Source of the DNA: JANQGH01 sp039177555
GTDB lineage: Bacteria > Pseudomonadota > Alphaproteobacteria > DSM-16000 > Inquilinaceae
Direction: 5' to 3'
DNA length: 64,000 nucleotides
NCBI GenBank assembly: GCA_039177555.1
Contig: JBCDFV010000002.1
Coordinates: 147,897-211,896, forward strand
Positions 1-8,163 of this stretch are shown here, one piece after another; the stretch's first letter is position 1, and the number at the start of each line of letters is the position of its first letter. Position numbers and translations under genes: made by a program. The notes beneath the pieces are model-generated. The model ran no database searches. It had not been told where the DNA came from and was given only the letters and a program-made list of their open reading frames with translations.

Positions 1-903
1 AAACAGGAACTCGGTGCGCGTCAGGCCGATGCCATCGCAGTGAGCCACGGGGATTTCCGACAGAACCCCCGGATCGTCGACGTTCACCGTGGTGATCACG
101 CGCTGGCCTGAAGGTGTGGTTGCCGGCAGCGGAAGCAGGCGTTTGGCCTCTTCCGCCTGACGCGCACGTGCGGCGACGTCCCGGTGCATTTGTTCCAGCG
201 CGTCCCGCCCGAGACCGCTGACCACCTGGCCCGCATCCGCGTCCAGCACCACCGGCTCGCCGGCATGCAGGGCGGAGATGCCATCACCCAGGCCGACGGC
301 CATCGCCAGCCCTCGTGCCCGGGCCAGCATGGCAACATGGCTGGACGGACTGCCGCCGGCCAGTGCGAGGCCGCCTGCCCGATGCCAGTCCACCGTGAGA
401 AACCGCGACGGCGTCAGTTCCCGGCCGACCACGACGGCGCCGTCCGGCATGCTGCCATCGCCGAAATCGGCGCCGGTCAGGATCGCCAGGACCCGGTCAC
501 GCAGATCGGTCAGATCCTCCGCACGGGCGCGGAAATAGTCGTCGTCGGAGGCGGCGTAATCAGCGATCTGTTCATCCAACGCGTCGCGCCAGCCCTTGAC
601 CGCGGAGGTTCCGGCCTCGATCTCGATGATTGCGGGCTCGATCAGCGCATCATCTTCCAACAGCGCGATCTGAAAGCCGAGGATTTCGCCGCCCATATCC
701 CCTGAAGTTGCAGCCAGCGTTTCGAGCGCCTCGCTTGCGGCGGCGATCGCCGAGCGTAGTTTTGCAACCTCGTCGTCGCTGGTGCCCGCCGGTGCCTGAT
801 CGCGCACAATGATGTCGCCGAGCAGGTGGGCGGGGCCCACGACCAGTCCGCCGGACGCGCGCTTGCCCTTCAAACGTAGGATCTGGTCCTCAGTCTCCGT
901 CAT
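1..903 (-). CDS. PTS enzyme I-like protein of the dihydroxyacetone kinase system (C-terminus beyond window)
   Basis: Enzyme I takes phosphate from PEP and passes it to HPr. The frame is open to the window edge, so only about 301 N-terminal residues are visible. The phospho-histidine loop reads GGSPSSHVAMLAR with His189, and the start of the PEP-binding barrel reads GIGLTRTEFLF near the edge; both are hallmark enzyme I motifs. The ATG overlaps the end of the HPr gene by 14 bases. In E. coli DhaM, EIIA, HPr and an enzyme I-like part are fused; here they are three consecutive genes, which suggests a split DhaM serving the kinase. A general nitrogen-type PTS role cannot be excluded because no GAF domain or sugar EII gene is seen. 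Confidence 0.9.
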   Translation of the reverse strand, partial: MTETEDQILRLKGKRASGGLVVGPAHLLGDIIVRDQAPAGTSDDEVAKLRSAIAAASEALETLAATSGDMGGEILGFQIALLEDDALIEPAIIEIEAGTSAVKGWRDALDEQIADYAASDDDYFRARAEDLTDLRDRVLAILTGADFGDGSMPDGAVVVGRELTPSRFLTVDWHRAGGLALAGGSPSSHVAMLARARGLAMAVGLGDGISALHAGEPVVLDADAGQVVSGLGRDALEQMHRDVAARARQAEEAKRLLPLPATTPSGQRVITTVNVDDPGVLSEIPVAHCDGIGLTRTEFLF

Positions 904-1195
904 CGTCAAAGTTCCGTTCGACCAGCCCGACCATGGCGTCGAGCGCGCTTTCAGCGTCGCTGCCTTCGGCCTTGAAATGCAGCGTCACGCCCTGCTTGGC
1001 CTTCAGCGCCATGACCTTCACGATGCTTTTGGCGTCGGTCCAGTCCTCGCGGCCATCGGGCTTGATCGCGATGACGGCCGTGTACCGCTTGGCCAGCTTG
1101 GTCAGCTTGACCGACGGTCTGGCATGCAGGCCGACCTCATGGGTCAGCAAGACGCTGCGTTCGATGGCTTCTTGTTCTGTCGGCTGCACGCTCAT
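890..1195 (-). CDS. HPr-family phosphocarrier protein
   Basis: A 101-residue HPr that relays phosphate from enzyme I to the DhaM EIIA domain. The active-site motif GLHARPS places the phosphorylated histidine at His24, and a serine (Ser57) occupies the region of the regulatory Ser46 of other HPr proteins, within KSIVKVMAL. It overlaps the upstream dhaM gene by 4 bases (ATGA) and the downstream enzyme I gene by 14 bases, so translation is probably coupled. The position between dhaM and enzyme I points to dedication to the Dha system, though cross-talk with another PTS is possible. Confidence 0.93.
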   Translation of the reverse strand: MSVQPTEQEAIERSVLLTHEVGLHARPSVKLTKLAKRYTAVIAIKPDGREDWTDAKSIVKVMALKAKQGVTLHFKAEGSDAESALDAMVGLVERNFDDDGD

Positions 1196-1596
1196 GGCTG
1201 GCCCATCAGCTCTTCGGCGGTGGCCTGGACGGCCGAAAGGGAGGAACCGCCGGCCGCCTCCGCAGCCGCCATAACCGCGCCTTCGACCACGGGCGCGTTC
1301 AAAATCCGGATGCGGTCCTGGCGTTCCGCCGGCTGCATCTCCAAGGCCATTTCGCTGTTGGTCTCAGCACCGCCGAGATCGACCAGAATGGCCACGCCGG
1401 CCTCGCTCCAGGCTTGGTCGATGGCCTCGACGATCTTGGACACGTCCGTGCCCAGCCCGCCGTCCGGGTCGCCGCCGCAATGGACGATGGTCACCTCGTC
1501 GCCGACCATCTGGCGGGCCATCTCGGCCGTGCCGCGCGCGACGTCGGAAGAGTGGGAGACGATCACTAGGCCAACAGTGGGGAGCGATTGGCTCAT
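1192..1596 (-). CDS. dhaM: DhaM EIIA-type phosphotransferase subunit
   Basis: A 134-residue EIIA-Man-like domain. In PTS-dependent dihydroxyacetone kinases, DhaM re-phosphorylates the ADP held by DhaL. The N-terminus GLVIVSHSSDVARG carries the phospho-acceptor His15 and matches the start of E. coli DhaM. Unlike E. coli DhaM it ends after the EIIA domain, with HPr and enzyme I encoded by the next two genes. It begins 5 bases after dhaL. The single-domain layout is known in Firmicutes; the three-gene split with a private HPr and enzyme I is the notable feature here. Confidence 0.92.
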   Translation of the reverse strand: MSQSLPTVGLVIVSHSSDVARGTAEMARQMVGDEVTIVHCGGDPDGGLGTDVSKIVEAIDQAWSEAGVAILVDLGGAETNSEMALEMQPAERQDRIRILNAPVVEGAVMAAAEAAGGSSLSAVQATAEELMGQP

Positions 1597-1601
1597 GAAA
1601 C

Positions 1602-2201
1602 CTATCCTTCGATGACGTCGCAGACTGTCTGGATCAACAAGCGGGATGACGCGGCCCCGGGGTCCAGGTGCCCCGCGCTGCGCTCGCCAAGATACGAGGC
1701 CCGCCCCTTGGTTGCCACCATGGGGATGGTGGCCTCCGCAGCGTCATCGGCGACCTGGCGGATCTTGGCGATATCGGCGCCATCGGCCAAGGCGTCGTGT
1801 ACCGGGATCAGCACGTCCAGCATGGTCTTGGCACCGCGGTCGCTCTTGCCGCGCTTCTTCACCGCCTCGACGCCGGCGCCAAGCATGTCGGCGAGCACTT
1901 TCCGGTCCGGCGCGCCTTCGGGGGCGGCTTTGCCCATGGCCATCAACAGACTGCCGTACAGCGGCCCGGATGCGCCGCCGACCTTCATGACCAGCGTCAT
2001 GCCGGCGGCTTGCAGGGCCGCGCCCAGTGGTTTCGACAGGATCTTGTCGCGGTCCTCTTCAATCGCAGCAAAGCCGCGTGCCATGTTCAGCCCGTGATCG
2101 CCATCGCCGATGGCTTGGTCGAGCTTTGTCAGCTCGTCCTTGGTTCCTTGAACGGCGGTGTTCGTCGCGTCGATCAGTGCCGAAAGCTGCTCATTCGCCA
2201 T
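1602..2201 (-). CDS. dhaL: Dihydroxyacetone kinase ADP-binding subunit DhaL
   Basis: DhaL holds ADP/ATP and phosphorylates the substrate that DhaK binds covalently. The 199-residue length fits the family. The metal/ADP-binding motif AIGDGDHG is at residues 30-37 (Asp33, Asp35, His36), and the glycine-rich KVGGASGPLYGSLL helix cap follows. The gene starts 3 bases after the ABC ATPase gene. No dhaK is seen upstream in the operon; it would have to lie past the window start or elsewhere. The partner kinase could therefore act on a ketose or polyol derivative other than dihydroxyacetone. Confidence 0.93.
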   Translation of the reverse strand: MANEQLSALIDATNTAVQGTKDELTKLDQAIGDGDHGLNMARGFAAIEEDRDKILSKPLGAALQAAGMTLVMKVGGASGPLYGSLLMAMGKAAPEGAPDRKVLADMLGAGVEAVKKRGKSDRGAKTMLDVLIPVHDALADGADIAKIRQVADDAAEATIPMVATKGRASYLGERSAGHLDPGAASSRLLIQTVCDVIEG

Positions 2202-2204
2202 GGG

Positions 2205-3233
2205 TTACCCTCCGGCCCGTGGGACATCAATGCGCCTGCCGTCGCGATCGAAGAACATCGGGGCGCTTTCGACCACACCAACGCGGACCGTTTCGCCCTC
2301 GCCGACGGTTGCTTGCGGGTCAACCAGCGCCTGGATCTTAGTGCCGTTGACCTGCAGCACTGCAACCGTTTCGGCGCCCAGACGTTCGACCAGCGTCGTG
2401 CTTCCCTCGACGCCGCTTGGCTGGCCGATGGTAATGTCCTCGGGCCGGACGCCGACCGTCGACGTGCCCGCCGGCGCCTCGATCCCGAAGAGGCTTGGGT
2501 CGACCAGGTTGAGCGGCGGGGAGCTAAGCCGCTGCGCGACATAGATAGTGTCCGGCTGTTGATAGATGTCTCGAGGCGTGGCGATCTGTTCCAGCCTTCC
2601 ATGGTTCAACACGCCGATGCGGTCGGCCATGGTCATGGCCTCCACATTATCGTGCGTGACGTAGAGGATCGTGGCACCGAGCTCTACGGAGATGCGTTTC
2701 AGCTCCACCCGCAACTCCGCGCGCAGCTTGGCATCCAGCGACGACAGCGGCTCGTCCATCAAATAGACCGCCGGGCGCCGCACCAGGGCGCGGCCGATAG
2801 CCACCCGCTGCATCTCGCCGCCGGACAGCTCGGTCGCCTTGTTCTTCAGCTTGCGCTCGATATGCAGCATGCCCGCGACCTCGTGCACGCGCGCATCGAT
2901 CTCCTGTTTGCTCCATTTCAGCAGCGGCGACTTTACGGGGAAGGCGAGGTTCTGATAGACCGTGTAGTGCGGGTAGAGCGAGTATTGCTGGAACACGAAC
3001 GAGACGTCGCGCTCGGCCGGTTGGGCCTTGGTCACATCCGTGCCGTCGATGACGATGCGCCCCTCGTCGGGCTTCTCCAGGCCAGCAACGAGACGCAGCG
3101 TGGTCGTCTTGCCCGACCCGGTCGGCCCGAGCAGCACGACGAACTCGCCGTCCTTGATGGCCAGATCAAGGGCATTGACGGCCGTAACGTCACCGAACCG
3201 TTTGGTGACCCTATCGATCCGGATGTCAGCCAT
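2205..3233 (-). CDS. Sugar/polyol ABC importer ATPase (UgpC/MalK type)
   Basis: A 342-residue ATPase that powers a CUT1-type importer. Visible motifs are Walker A GPTGSGKTT near residue 37, the Q-loop in FVFQQYSLYPH, the signature LSGGEMQRVAIGRAL, Walker B VYLMDEPLSSLD and the switch histidine in LYVTHD. A C-terminal MalK/TOBE-like regulatory region includes VRPEDITIG. It overlaps the preceding ATPase gene by 8 bases and sits 3 bases before dhaL. Together with the next ATPase it forms a probable heterodimer, as in the GlpS/GlpT glycerol transporter of rhizobia. Confidence 0.9.
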   Translation of the reverse strand: MADIRIDRVTKRFGDVTAVNALDLAIKDGEFVVLLGPTGSGKTTTLRLVAGLEKPDEGRIVIDGTDVTKAQPAERDVSFVFQQYSLYPHYTVYQNLAFPVKSPLLKWSKQEIDARVHEVAGMLHIERKLKNKATELSGGEMQRVAIGRALVRRPAVYLMDEPLSSLDAKLRAELRVELKRISVELGATILYVTHDNVEAMTMADRIGVLNHGRLEQIATPRDIYQQPDTIYVAQRLSSPPLNLVDPSLFGIEAPAGTSTVGVRPEDITIGQPSGVEGSTTLVERLGAETVAVLQVNGTKIQALVDPQATVGEGETVRVGVVESAPMFFDRDGRRIDVPRAGG

Positions 3234-4335
3234 GGGCGGCCTCGGCCAGCGCCGGAGAGGTGTCCCGGGTGAGCGCCCGTTCCGTCTTTTGGTCGAAGAT
3301 CACGGCCCGGGCGCTGATGATGTCGAGGCCGACGGTCTCGCCGACGACGGCGCTTACGGAGCCGCCGGTGCGCACCTTCAGCCGCCCGGCATCGGTATCC
3401 ACCGTCACCACTTGCCGGGCACCCATATACTCGACGCCGAAGACCCTGCCGCGCAACGGCGCGTGGTCGTCGATGAGGATATGCTCCGGCCGGATGCCAT
3501 AGACGATGGCGTTATCGGTCGGACGCTGCGCCAGCGTCGGCATCGCAACCTCGGTGCCGCCGACGAGACGCGCTTTGCCGGGGTCTCTCTTCAACCCGCC
3601 TTCGACATCGAGAAAGTTCATCGGCGGGCTACCGATGAAGTTGGCGACGAACAGCGTCGCGGGATTGTCGTAGAGTTCCTGCGGCGGGGCGACCTGCAGC
3701 AGGTCGCCCTGGTGCATGACCGCGATCATGTCGCCCATCGACATGGCCTCGACCTGGTCGTGGGTGACGTAAACGGTCGTGGCGTCGATGCGGTTGTGCA
3801 GGCCGCGCAGCTCCTGACACATCAGATCGCGGAATTCGGTATCCAGCGCCCCCAGCGGCTCGTCCATCAAGAACGCCTTGGGCCGCCGAATGATGGCGCG
3901 GCCGAGCGCGATGCGCTGGCGGTCGCCGGCTGCAAGACCGCCGACCGGACGCTTCAACAGATGCTCGATGCGCAGCAGGCGCGCCGTCTCGATCACCCGT
4001 TCGCGCACCTCGCGGCGCGGCGTGCCCTGGGTGATCAGGGGGAAGGCCAGATTGCGATAGCAATTCATGTGCGGGTAGAGCGCGAACATCTGAAAGACGA
4101 AGGCGATGTCCCGCTCTCGGCCCCGGTGGTAGGTGACGTCCTCATTGTCCAGAAAGACGTTGCCGGAGGTCGGGAACTCCAGCCCCGCGATCATGCGCAA
4201 GGTGGTGGTCTTGCCGCAGCCGGACGGCCCCAGCAGGACGAAGAAGTGACCATCCTCGATCGTCATGGTCGAATCGCGCACCGCGACGAAATCGCCGAAG
4301 GCCTTGTGCAGCTTTTCGATGCGGATCTCGGCCAT
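3226..4335 (-). CDS. Sugar/polyol ABC importer ATPase with divergent signature motif
   Basis: A 369-residue MalK-type ATPase. Walker A reads GPSGCGKTT, the Q-loop is in FVFQMFALYPH, Walker B reads FLMDEPLGALD and the switch histidine is in VYVTHD. The signature that normally reads LSGGQ is here GLAAGDRQRIALGRA, so one composite ATP site of a heterodimer may be weakened. The C-terminal part carries a TOBE-type region with GIRPEHILIDD. It overlaps the second ATPase gene by 8 bases and starts 4 bases after the small membrane protein gene, within the same operon. Confidence 0.9.
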   Translation of the reverse strand: MAEIRIEKLHKAFGDFVAVRDSTMTIEDGHFFVLLGPSGCGKTTTLRMIAGLEFPTSGNVFLDNEDVTYHRGRERDIAFVFQMFALYPHMNCYRNLAFPLITQGTPRREVRERVIETARLLRIEHLLKRPVGGLAAGDRQRIALGRAIIRRPKAFLMDEPLGALDTEFRDLMCQELRGLHNRIDATTVYVTHDQVEAMSMGDMIAVMHQGDLLQVAPPQELYDNPATLFVANFIGSPPMNFLDVEGGLKRDPGKARLVGGTEVAMPTLAQRPTDNAIVYGIRPEHILIDDHAPLRGRVFGVEYMGARQVVTVDTDAGRLKVRTGGSVSAVVGETVGLDIISARAVIFDQKTERALTRDTSPALAEAAHG

Positions 4336-4339
4336 CGGA

Positions 4340-4558
4340 TCAGTCCGGAAAATGGCTGACGATGACGAAGCCGAAGGTGCCGATCAGCAACGGCGTCAGG
4401 CTCCAGCTATAAAGCCACAGCGAGAAGGGCTGGGTCAGCATGACGACGCCCAGCGCGATCAGGATCATGGTCGCGATTTCCCATGGCCTGCGCCGGAAGA
4501 TGCGACGCATCAGGCTGCGCGGCTTTTCGACCATCTGCTCTGTGTAGGGGTCGGTCAT
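4340..4558 (-). CDS. Small two-helix membrane protein of the ABC importer operon
   Basis: A 72-residue protein with a basic N-terminal half (RRIFRRRPWE) and two predicted membrane segments at about residues 28-45 and 48-68. The ATG at 4558 overlaps the end of the permease gene by 4 bases and the stop lies 4 bases before the ATPase gene, so it is embedded in the transporter operon. Small membrane proteins occur at the equivalent place in rhizobial glycerol transporter operons, but I do not recognise this one as the same family. A role in transporter assembly is only an inference from position. Confidence 0.72.
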   Translation of the reverse strand: MTDPYTEQMVEKPRSLMRRIFRRRPWEIATMILIALGVVMLTQPFSLWLYSWSLTPLLIGTFGFVIVSHFPD

Positions 4559-5505
4559 TTGCGCACCGCCCCGAAGGTGATACCGCGCAAGAGGTGTTTG
4601 CGCAGGAACAGGGTAAAGATCAAGACCGGCAGCAGGAACAGTGACGCGCCGGCCGAGACGGCCGCCCAATCCAGCCCGCCATCGCCGATGATGTTGGGGA
4701 TGAACGGCGGTGCGGTTTCGGCGCGGTTTGTGGTCAGCAACAGGGCGAAGGCGTACTCGTTCCAGGCCAGGATCAGGCAGAAGATCGTGGTCGCCGCGAT
4801 GCCCGTTGCCGCCTGGGGCAGCACGACCTTGCGGAACGCCTGGAAGCGGGTATAGCCGTCGACCATGGCCGCTTCCTCGTACTCGCGCGGGATCTCGTCG
4901 ATGAAGCCCTTCAAGAGCCAGACCGCCAGCGAGATGTTCACCGCCGTGTACAGGATGATCATGCCGGCATGGGTGTCGCTGAGGCCTAGCTCTCGATACA
5001 TCAGGAAGATCGGAATGGCGACGGCGACGGGCGGCATCATCCGGGTCGACAGGATGAAGAACAAAAGATCGTCGGCCAGCGGGATCTTGAAGCGCGAGAA
5101 GGCGTAGGCCGCCATGGTGCCCAGCACGATGGCGATGAAGGTCGAGCCGAAGCCGATGATGACCGAGTTCAAGAACCGGCCGAAGAAGGGGGAGGGACCG
5201 GCGATCACCTGGTCGTTCTGCCGGACGATCTCCTCCCACCAGGTTTCCGGCGGCGGTAGTTGGGCGAGATACTCCGCCGACTGCCGGCTGCGGGTGGTGA
5301 ACAGGTTTACGAAGCCTTCCAGCGACGGGTCGAAGAACACCGCCGGCGGGTAGGAGATCGCGGTCGCCGTGCCCTTGAACGCGGTCATGAAGATCCACGC
5401 GATCGGGATCAGCGAGATCGCGGCATAGCCGATCACCACGATGGCCGCGAACCATTTGAGCTGGGTCGAAGACTCTGTTGGGGTGAGAACCTTAGGTGCG
5501 CTCAT
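4555..5505 (-). CDS. ABC importer permease (CUT1, MalG-like)
   Basis: A 316-residue inner-membrane permease with six hydrophobic segments, the first at about residues 18-40. The cytoplasmic EAA loop, which docks onto the ATPase, reads EYEEAAMVDGYTRFQAFRKVVLP. The frame is open further upstream, but the ATG at 5505 overlaps the other permease gene by exactly 4 bases (ATGA) and gives a normal family length, so I chose it. It pairs with the 5502-6464 permease. Confidence 0.9.
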   Translation of the reverse strand: MSAPKVLTPTESSTQLKWFAAIVVIGYAAISLIPIAWIFMTAFKGTATAISYPPAVFFDPSLEGFVNLFTTRSRQSAEYLAQLPPPETWWEEIVRQNDQVIAGPSPFFGRFLNSVIIGFGSTFIAIVLGTMAAYAFSRFKIPLADDLLFFILSTRMMPPVAVAIPIFLMYRELGLSDTHAGMIILYTAVNISLAVWLLKGFIDEIPREYEEAAMVDGYTRFQAFRKVVLPQAATGIAATTIFCLILAWNEYAFALLLTTNRAETAPPFIPNIIGDGGLDWAAVSAGASLFLLPVLIFTLFLRKHLLRGITFGAVRK

Positions 5506-6464
5506 CGTGCCTTCACCCGGTTCATCAGTTTCACGAACACGTTCATCGCGCCGAAGACGGTGACGAACAGGATGATGGCCAGCGCCGACGACCGGCCGGT
5601 CTGCCAGCGGTCGAAGGCCAGTTCCTTCAGGTCGATCGATGCCAGGCGGGTGGTATTGCCGGGGCCGCCGGATGTCAGTTCGAACACCAGATCGAACATC
5701 TTGAAGTTCTCGATGGCGCGGAACATCACCGCCAGCATCAGGAACGGCAGCACCATCGGCAGGGTGATGTTCCAGAATTTGCGCCAGGTCGAGGCACGGT
5801 CGATCTCGGCCGCCTCGTAGAGGTAGTCGGGGACGGAGCGCAGGCCGGCCAGGCACAGCAGCATGATGTAGGGCGTCCACATCCAGGTATCGACGATGAT
5901 GATCGCCCAAGGGGCCAGCCCAACCTCGGACGTCATGGAGAAGGTGCCGAAATCCCAGATCCCGTTGATCAGATAGTTGAAGATGCCGATCTGCGGGTCG
6001 AACAGGTACTTCCAGTACATGCCGACCACGGCCGGCGACAGCATCATCGGCAGTAGGATCAGCGTGGTCCACAGCCCGTGGCCCTTGAACCGCTTGTGCA
6101 GGAGAAGGGCAAGGCCGAATCCGAGCAGCACCTGAAACAGCATCGTAAAGGTGACGAAGTGGGCCGTGCGCTGCAGGTTCTCCCAGACGCCCTCGTCGGA
6201 AAGGATGCGTTCATAGTTGCGCGTGCCGACCCACTCGATCTCGCGGTTGGGCCGGTTGGCGCGGTAGTTGGTGAAGGACAGATAGACCGTCCAGACCAGC
6301 GGATAGATGTTGATCGCCAGCAAGAGCAGGATCGTCGGCGTGACGAAGATCCAGGCGATCGCCCTGTCGGACAAGCCGCGCACGCGCCTGACCATGCCAC
6401 CCGTCGGGGGCTTGGTCGTGGCGGCCGGCGCTTGGCCAATCACATCTGTGCTTGTGTCGGGCAC
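5502..6464 (-). CDS. ABC importer permease (CUT1, MalF-like)
   Basis: A 320-residue permease. A proline-rich N-terminus is followed by a membrane segment at about residues 33-55 and five more helices. The EAA loop reads DYLYEAAEIDRASTWRKFWNITLPMVLP in overlapping parts and matches the CUT1 family. It is the first gene after the binding-protein gene, separated by about 95 bases that hold a stable hairpin, which probably sets lower expression for the membrane parts than for the binding protein. Confidence 0.9.
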   Translation of the reverse strand: MPDTSTDVIGQAPAATTKPPTGGMVRRVRGLSDRAIAWIFVTPTILLLLAINIYPLVWTVYLSFTNYRANRPNREIEWVGTRNYERILSDEGVWENLQRTAHFVTFTMLFQVLLGFGLALLLHKRFKGHGLWTTLILLPMMLSPAVVGMYWKYLFDPQIGIFNYLINGIWDFGTFSMTSEVGLAPWAIIIVDTWMWTPYIMLLCLAGLRSVPDYLYEAAEIDRASTWRKFWNITLPMVLPFLMLAVMFRAIENFKMFDLVFELTSGGPGNTTRLASIDLKELAFDRWQTGRSSALAIILFVTVFGAMNVFVKLMNRVKAR

Positions 6465-6505
6465 GGGTGGATTCCGAGGCGCTAGGGTAGGGGTGGGCGC
6501 GAAAT

Positions 6506-6533
6506 GGGGCCGGCTCGGCTACGAACCGGCCCC
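6506..6533 (-). promoter_or_regulatory. Intercistronic hairpin between binding-protein and permease genes
   Basis: Perfect 8-bp arms GGGGCCGG and CCGGCCCC flank a 12-base loop in the gap between the two genes. No run of U follows on the transcribed strand, so it looks like an RNA-stabilising or attenuating element. Such hairpins are common after highly expressed periplasmic binding-protein genes. Confidence 0.6.
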
Positions 6534-6559
6534 GTTCTCACGATCAAACGTGACGCAGA

Positions 6560-7864
6560 CTAGAGGATGCCTTCGTCCTCGAAGATCTCCTGCCACTCCT
6601 GGATGGTGGCATCCAACGCCTCCTGCGCCGTGCCTTCACCGGCCACCACGTAGTTGTGGATATGCTCCTGCATGGCCAGCATCAGGTCGGCATAGGCCGG
6701 TTCCTGCCAGAAATCCTGGACGATCTGCATGGAGTCCAGGAAGCCCTGGGCGTAGACGGCGCTGTCCAGGAACTCGTCGCTGAACAGCACGTCGTTATGC
6801 ACCGAATAGCCGCCCAAATCCCACCAGCGCTGCTGGACCTCCGGCTGGGCGAACCAGGCGAGATACTGCAAGGCCGCGTCCTGATTGTCGGAATAGCCAA
6901 CCACGGACATGCCCTGGCCACCCAAGGTCGCCGCGTCAACTTCCTGCCCCGGATTGGAGAAGAAGCCGGTCACGGGGCCGACATCCGGATGGCGCGAGAT
7001 GCCGGGGAAGAAGGCGTACCAGTTCATCTGCATGGCAACCTGGCCGGACGTGTAGGCGTCCAGGTTTTCCTGCATGTAGGCATCGGCCCAGCCCGGCGGG
7101 GTGCAACATTCGTAAAGCTCGCGATAGAACTCCAGCGCCTCGACCACGTTCTCGGCGTTGAAGTAGCCCTCCATCTCATACGGATTGTCGGGGTTGTCGT
7201 ACTCCATGCCCCAGGCATACATGGCCGCCGTCACGCCCATGGTGATGCCTTCAGAGCCGCGCTCGGTATTGATCGCCATGCCATAGACGGTCTGGCCGTC
7301 GATCTCGCGGCCTTGGAAGAACTCGCCGATATCCTTCAACTGGTCCCAAGTCTGCGGCACGTCCAGCGGGTAGCCGTACTCGGCCTCGAACTCGTCGCCA
7401 AAGCGCTCGAACCAGTCGCGGCGATAGGTCCAGGCCAGCGCGTCGCCCATGGCCGGCAGGGCCCAATAGTTCGGCTCGCCCTTCGGCCAGGTCGAATAGG
7501 AATAGACGGTGGCCGGCAGGAAATCGTCCATCGAGATGCCGTTGGCATCGAAGAACTCATTGAGTTGGACATAGTGGCCAAGCTCGGCACCGGCACCGAT
7601 CCATTGGCTGTCGCCGATCAGAACGTCGAACGTGTCGCCGCCGGCGTTCAACTCGTTGAACACTTCGGCGGTAAAGTTCGGCCAGGGGATGAAGACGAAC
7701 TCAACTTCGATGCCGGTTTCTTCGGTGAAGTCTTGCGACAGTTCGACCAGGGCGTTGGCCGGGTCCCAGGCGGCCCAGCCGACCGTGATGGAGTCTTGCG
7801 CGCTCGCCACGCTGGCGGTCAGGGCCATCGCGGCGGCGGAGGCAAACAAAGCAAAACGACGCAT
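6560..7864 (-). CDS. Extracellular solute-binding protein, family 1
   Basis: A 434-residue periplasmic binding protein that would deliver substrate to the two permeases. A Sec signal peptide is clear: basic MRRF, a hydrophobic stretch, then ASVASAQD with likely cleavage after the second Ala of ASA. The mature part starts DSITVGWAAWDPANALVELSQ and is rich in acidic and tryptophan residues, as expected for family 1 sugar/polyol binders. A strong ribosome site GAGGGAG lies 7-13 bases upstream of the ATG. It is the first gene of the operon that ends in the Dha phosphotransferase genes, suggesting a triose, polyol or ketose ligand; the sequence alone does not tell which. Confidence 0.9.
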   Translation of the reverse strand: MRRFALFASAAAMALTASVASAQDSITVGWAAWDPANALVELSQDFTEETGIEVEFVFIPWPNFTAEVFNELNAGGDTFDVLIGDSQWIGAGAELGHYVQLNEFFDANGISMDDFLPATVYSYSTWPKGEPNYWALPAMGDALAWTYRRDWFERFGDEFEAEYGYPLDVPQTWDQLKDIGEFFQGREIDGQTVYGMAINTERGSEGITMGVTAAMYAWGMEYDNPDNPYEMEGYFNAENVVEALEFYRELYECCTPPGWADAYMQENLDAYTSGQVAMQMNWYAFFPGISRHPDVGPVTGFFSNPGQEVDAATLGGQGMSVVGYSDNQDAALQYLAWFAQPEVQQRWWDLGGYSVHNDVLFSDEFLDSAVYAQGFLDSMQIVQDFWQEPAYADLMLAMQEHIHNYVVAGEGTAQEALDATIQEWQEIFEDEGIL

Positions 7865-8163
7865 TTGGACACTCCCTCTTCATTATCGGATCGCGCTCGG
7901 CGGATCCTTTGCTGCTCGCCGTTAGTTCCGAACGGCAGGCGAGTTTATGATCGCGGTTTAGTTTACTAAACTGGCGCGGAGGGAGTCGTCAACCGGTAGA
8001 TGGAATTATTGGATCAATTCGAGCGCTGTGACGAAAGAATACGCCTTGAAATGCTGCGGTGCCGCATGGAATGTTCGTGCAACGCCAGCACGCCGACTGT
8101 TGCGGGCGCGCAGAAGTTTAGTTCAGTTTATCTGGCTGTACTGAGGCAGCACAGGACGGGCCG
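7865..8163 (-). promoter_or_regulatory. Promoter region of the importer-Dha operon with operator-like repeats
   Basis: The intergenic region upstream of the binding-protein gene. A 6-bp inverted repeat, AGTTTA-C-TAAACT, is at 7960-7972, about 100 bases before the start codon. A second related copy, AGTTTAGTTCAGTTTA, is at 8114-8129. The pair suggests binding of a dimeric sugar-responsive repressor, but no regulator gene is adjacent on this side. No gene is seen here. Confidence 0.45.

Noticed and set aside
1668..3272. A 534-codon plus-strand open frame opposite dhaL and the ATPase gene
   Set aside because: It is antisense to clearly conserved genes and its translation is arginine/histidine-rich with no homology, typical of a shadow frame in high-GC DNA.
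4555..6072. A 505-residue version of the first permease
   Set aside because: The extra N-terminal part is out-of-frame translation of the next permease gene; the start at 5505 with ATGA overlap is the correct one.
6656..7969. A 437-codon plus-strand frame opposite the binding-protein gene
   Set aside because: Antisense shadow: leucine/glycine/arginine/valine-rich low-information sequence with no motif, while the minus strand encodes a signal peptide and a conserved binding protein.
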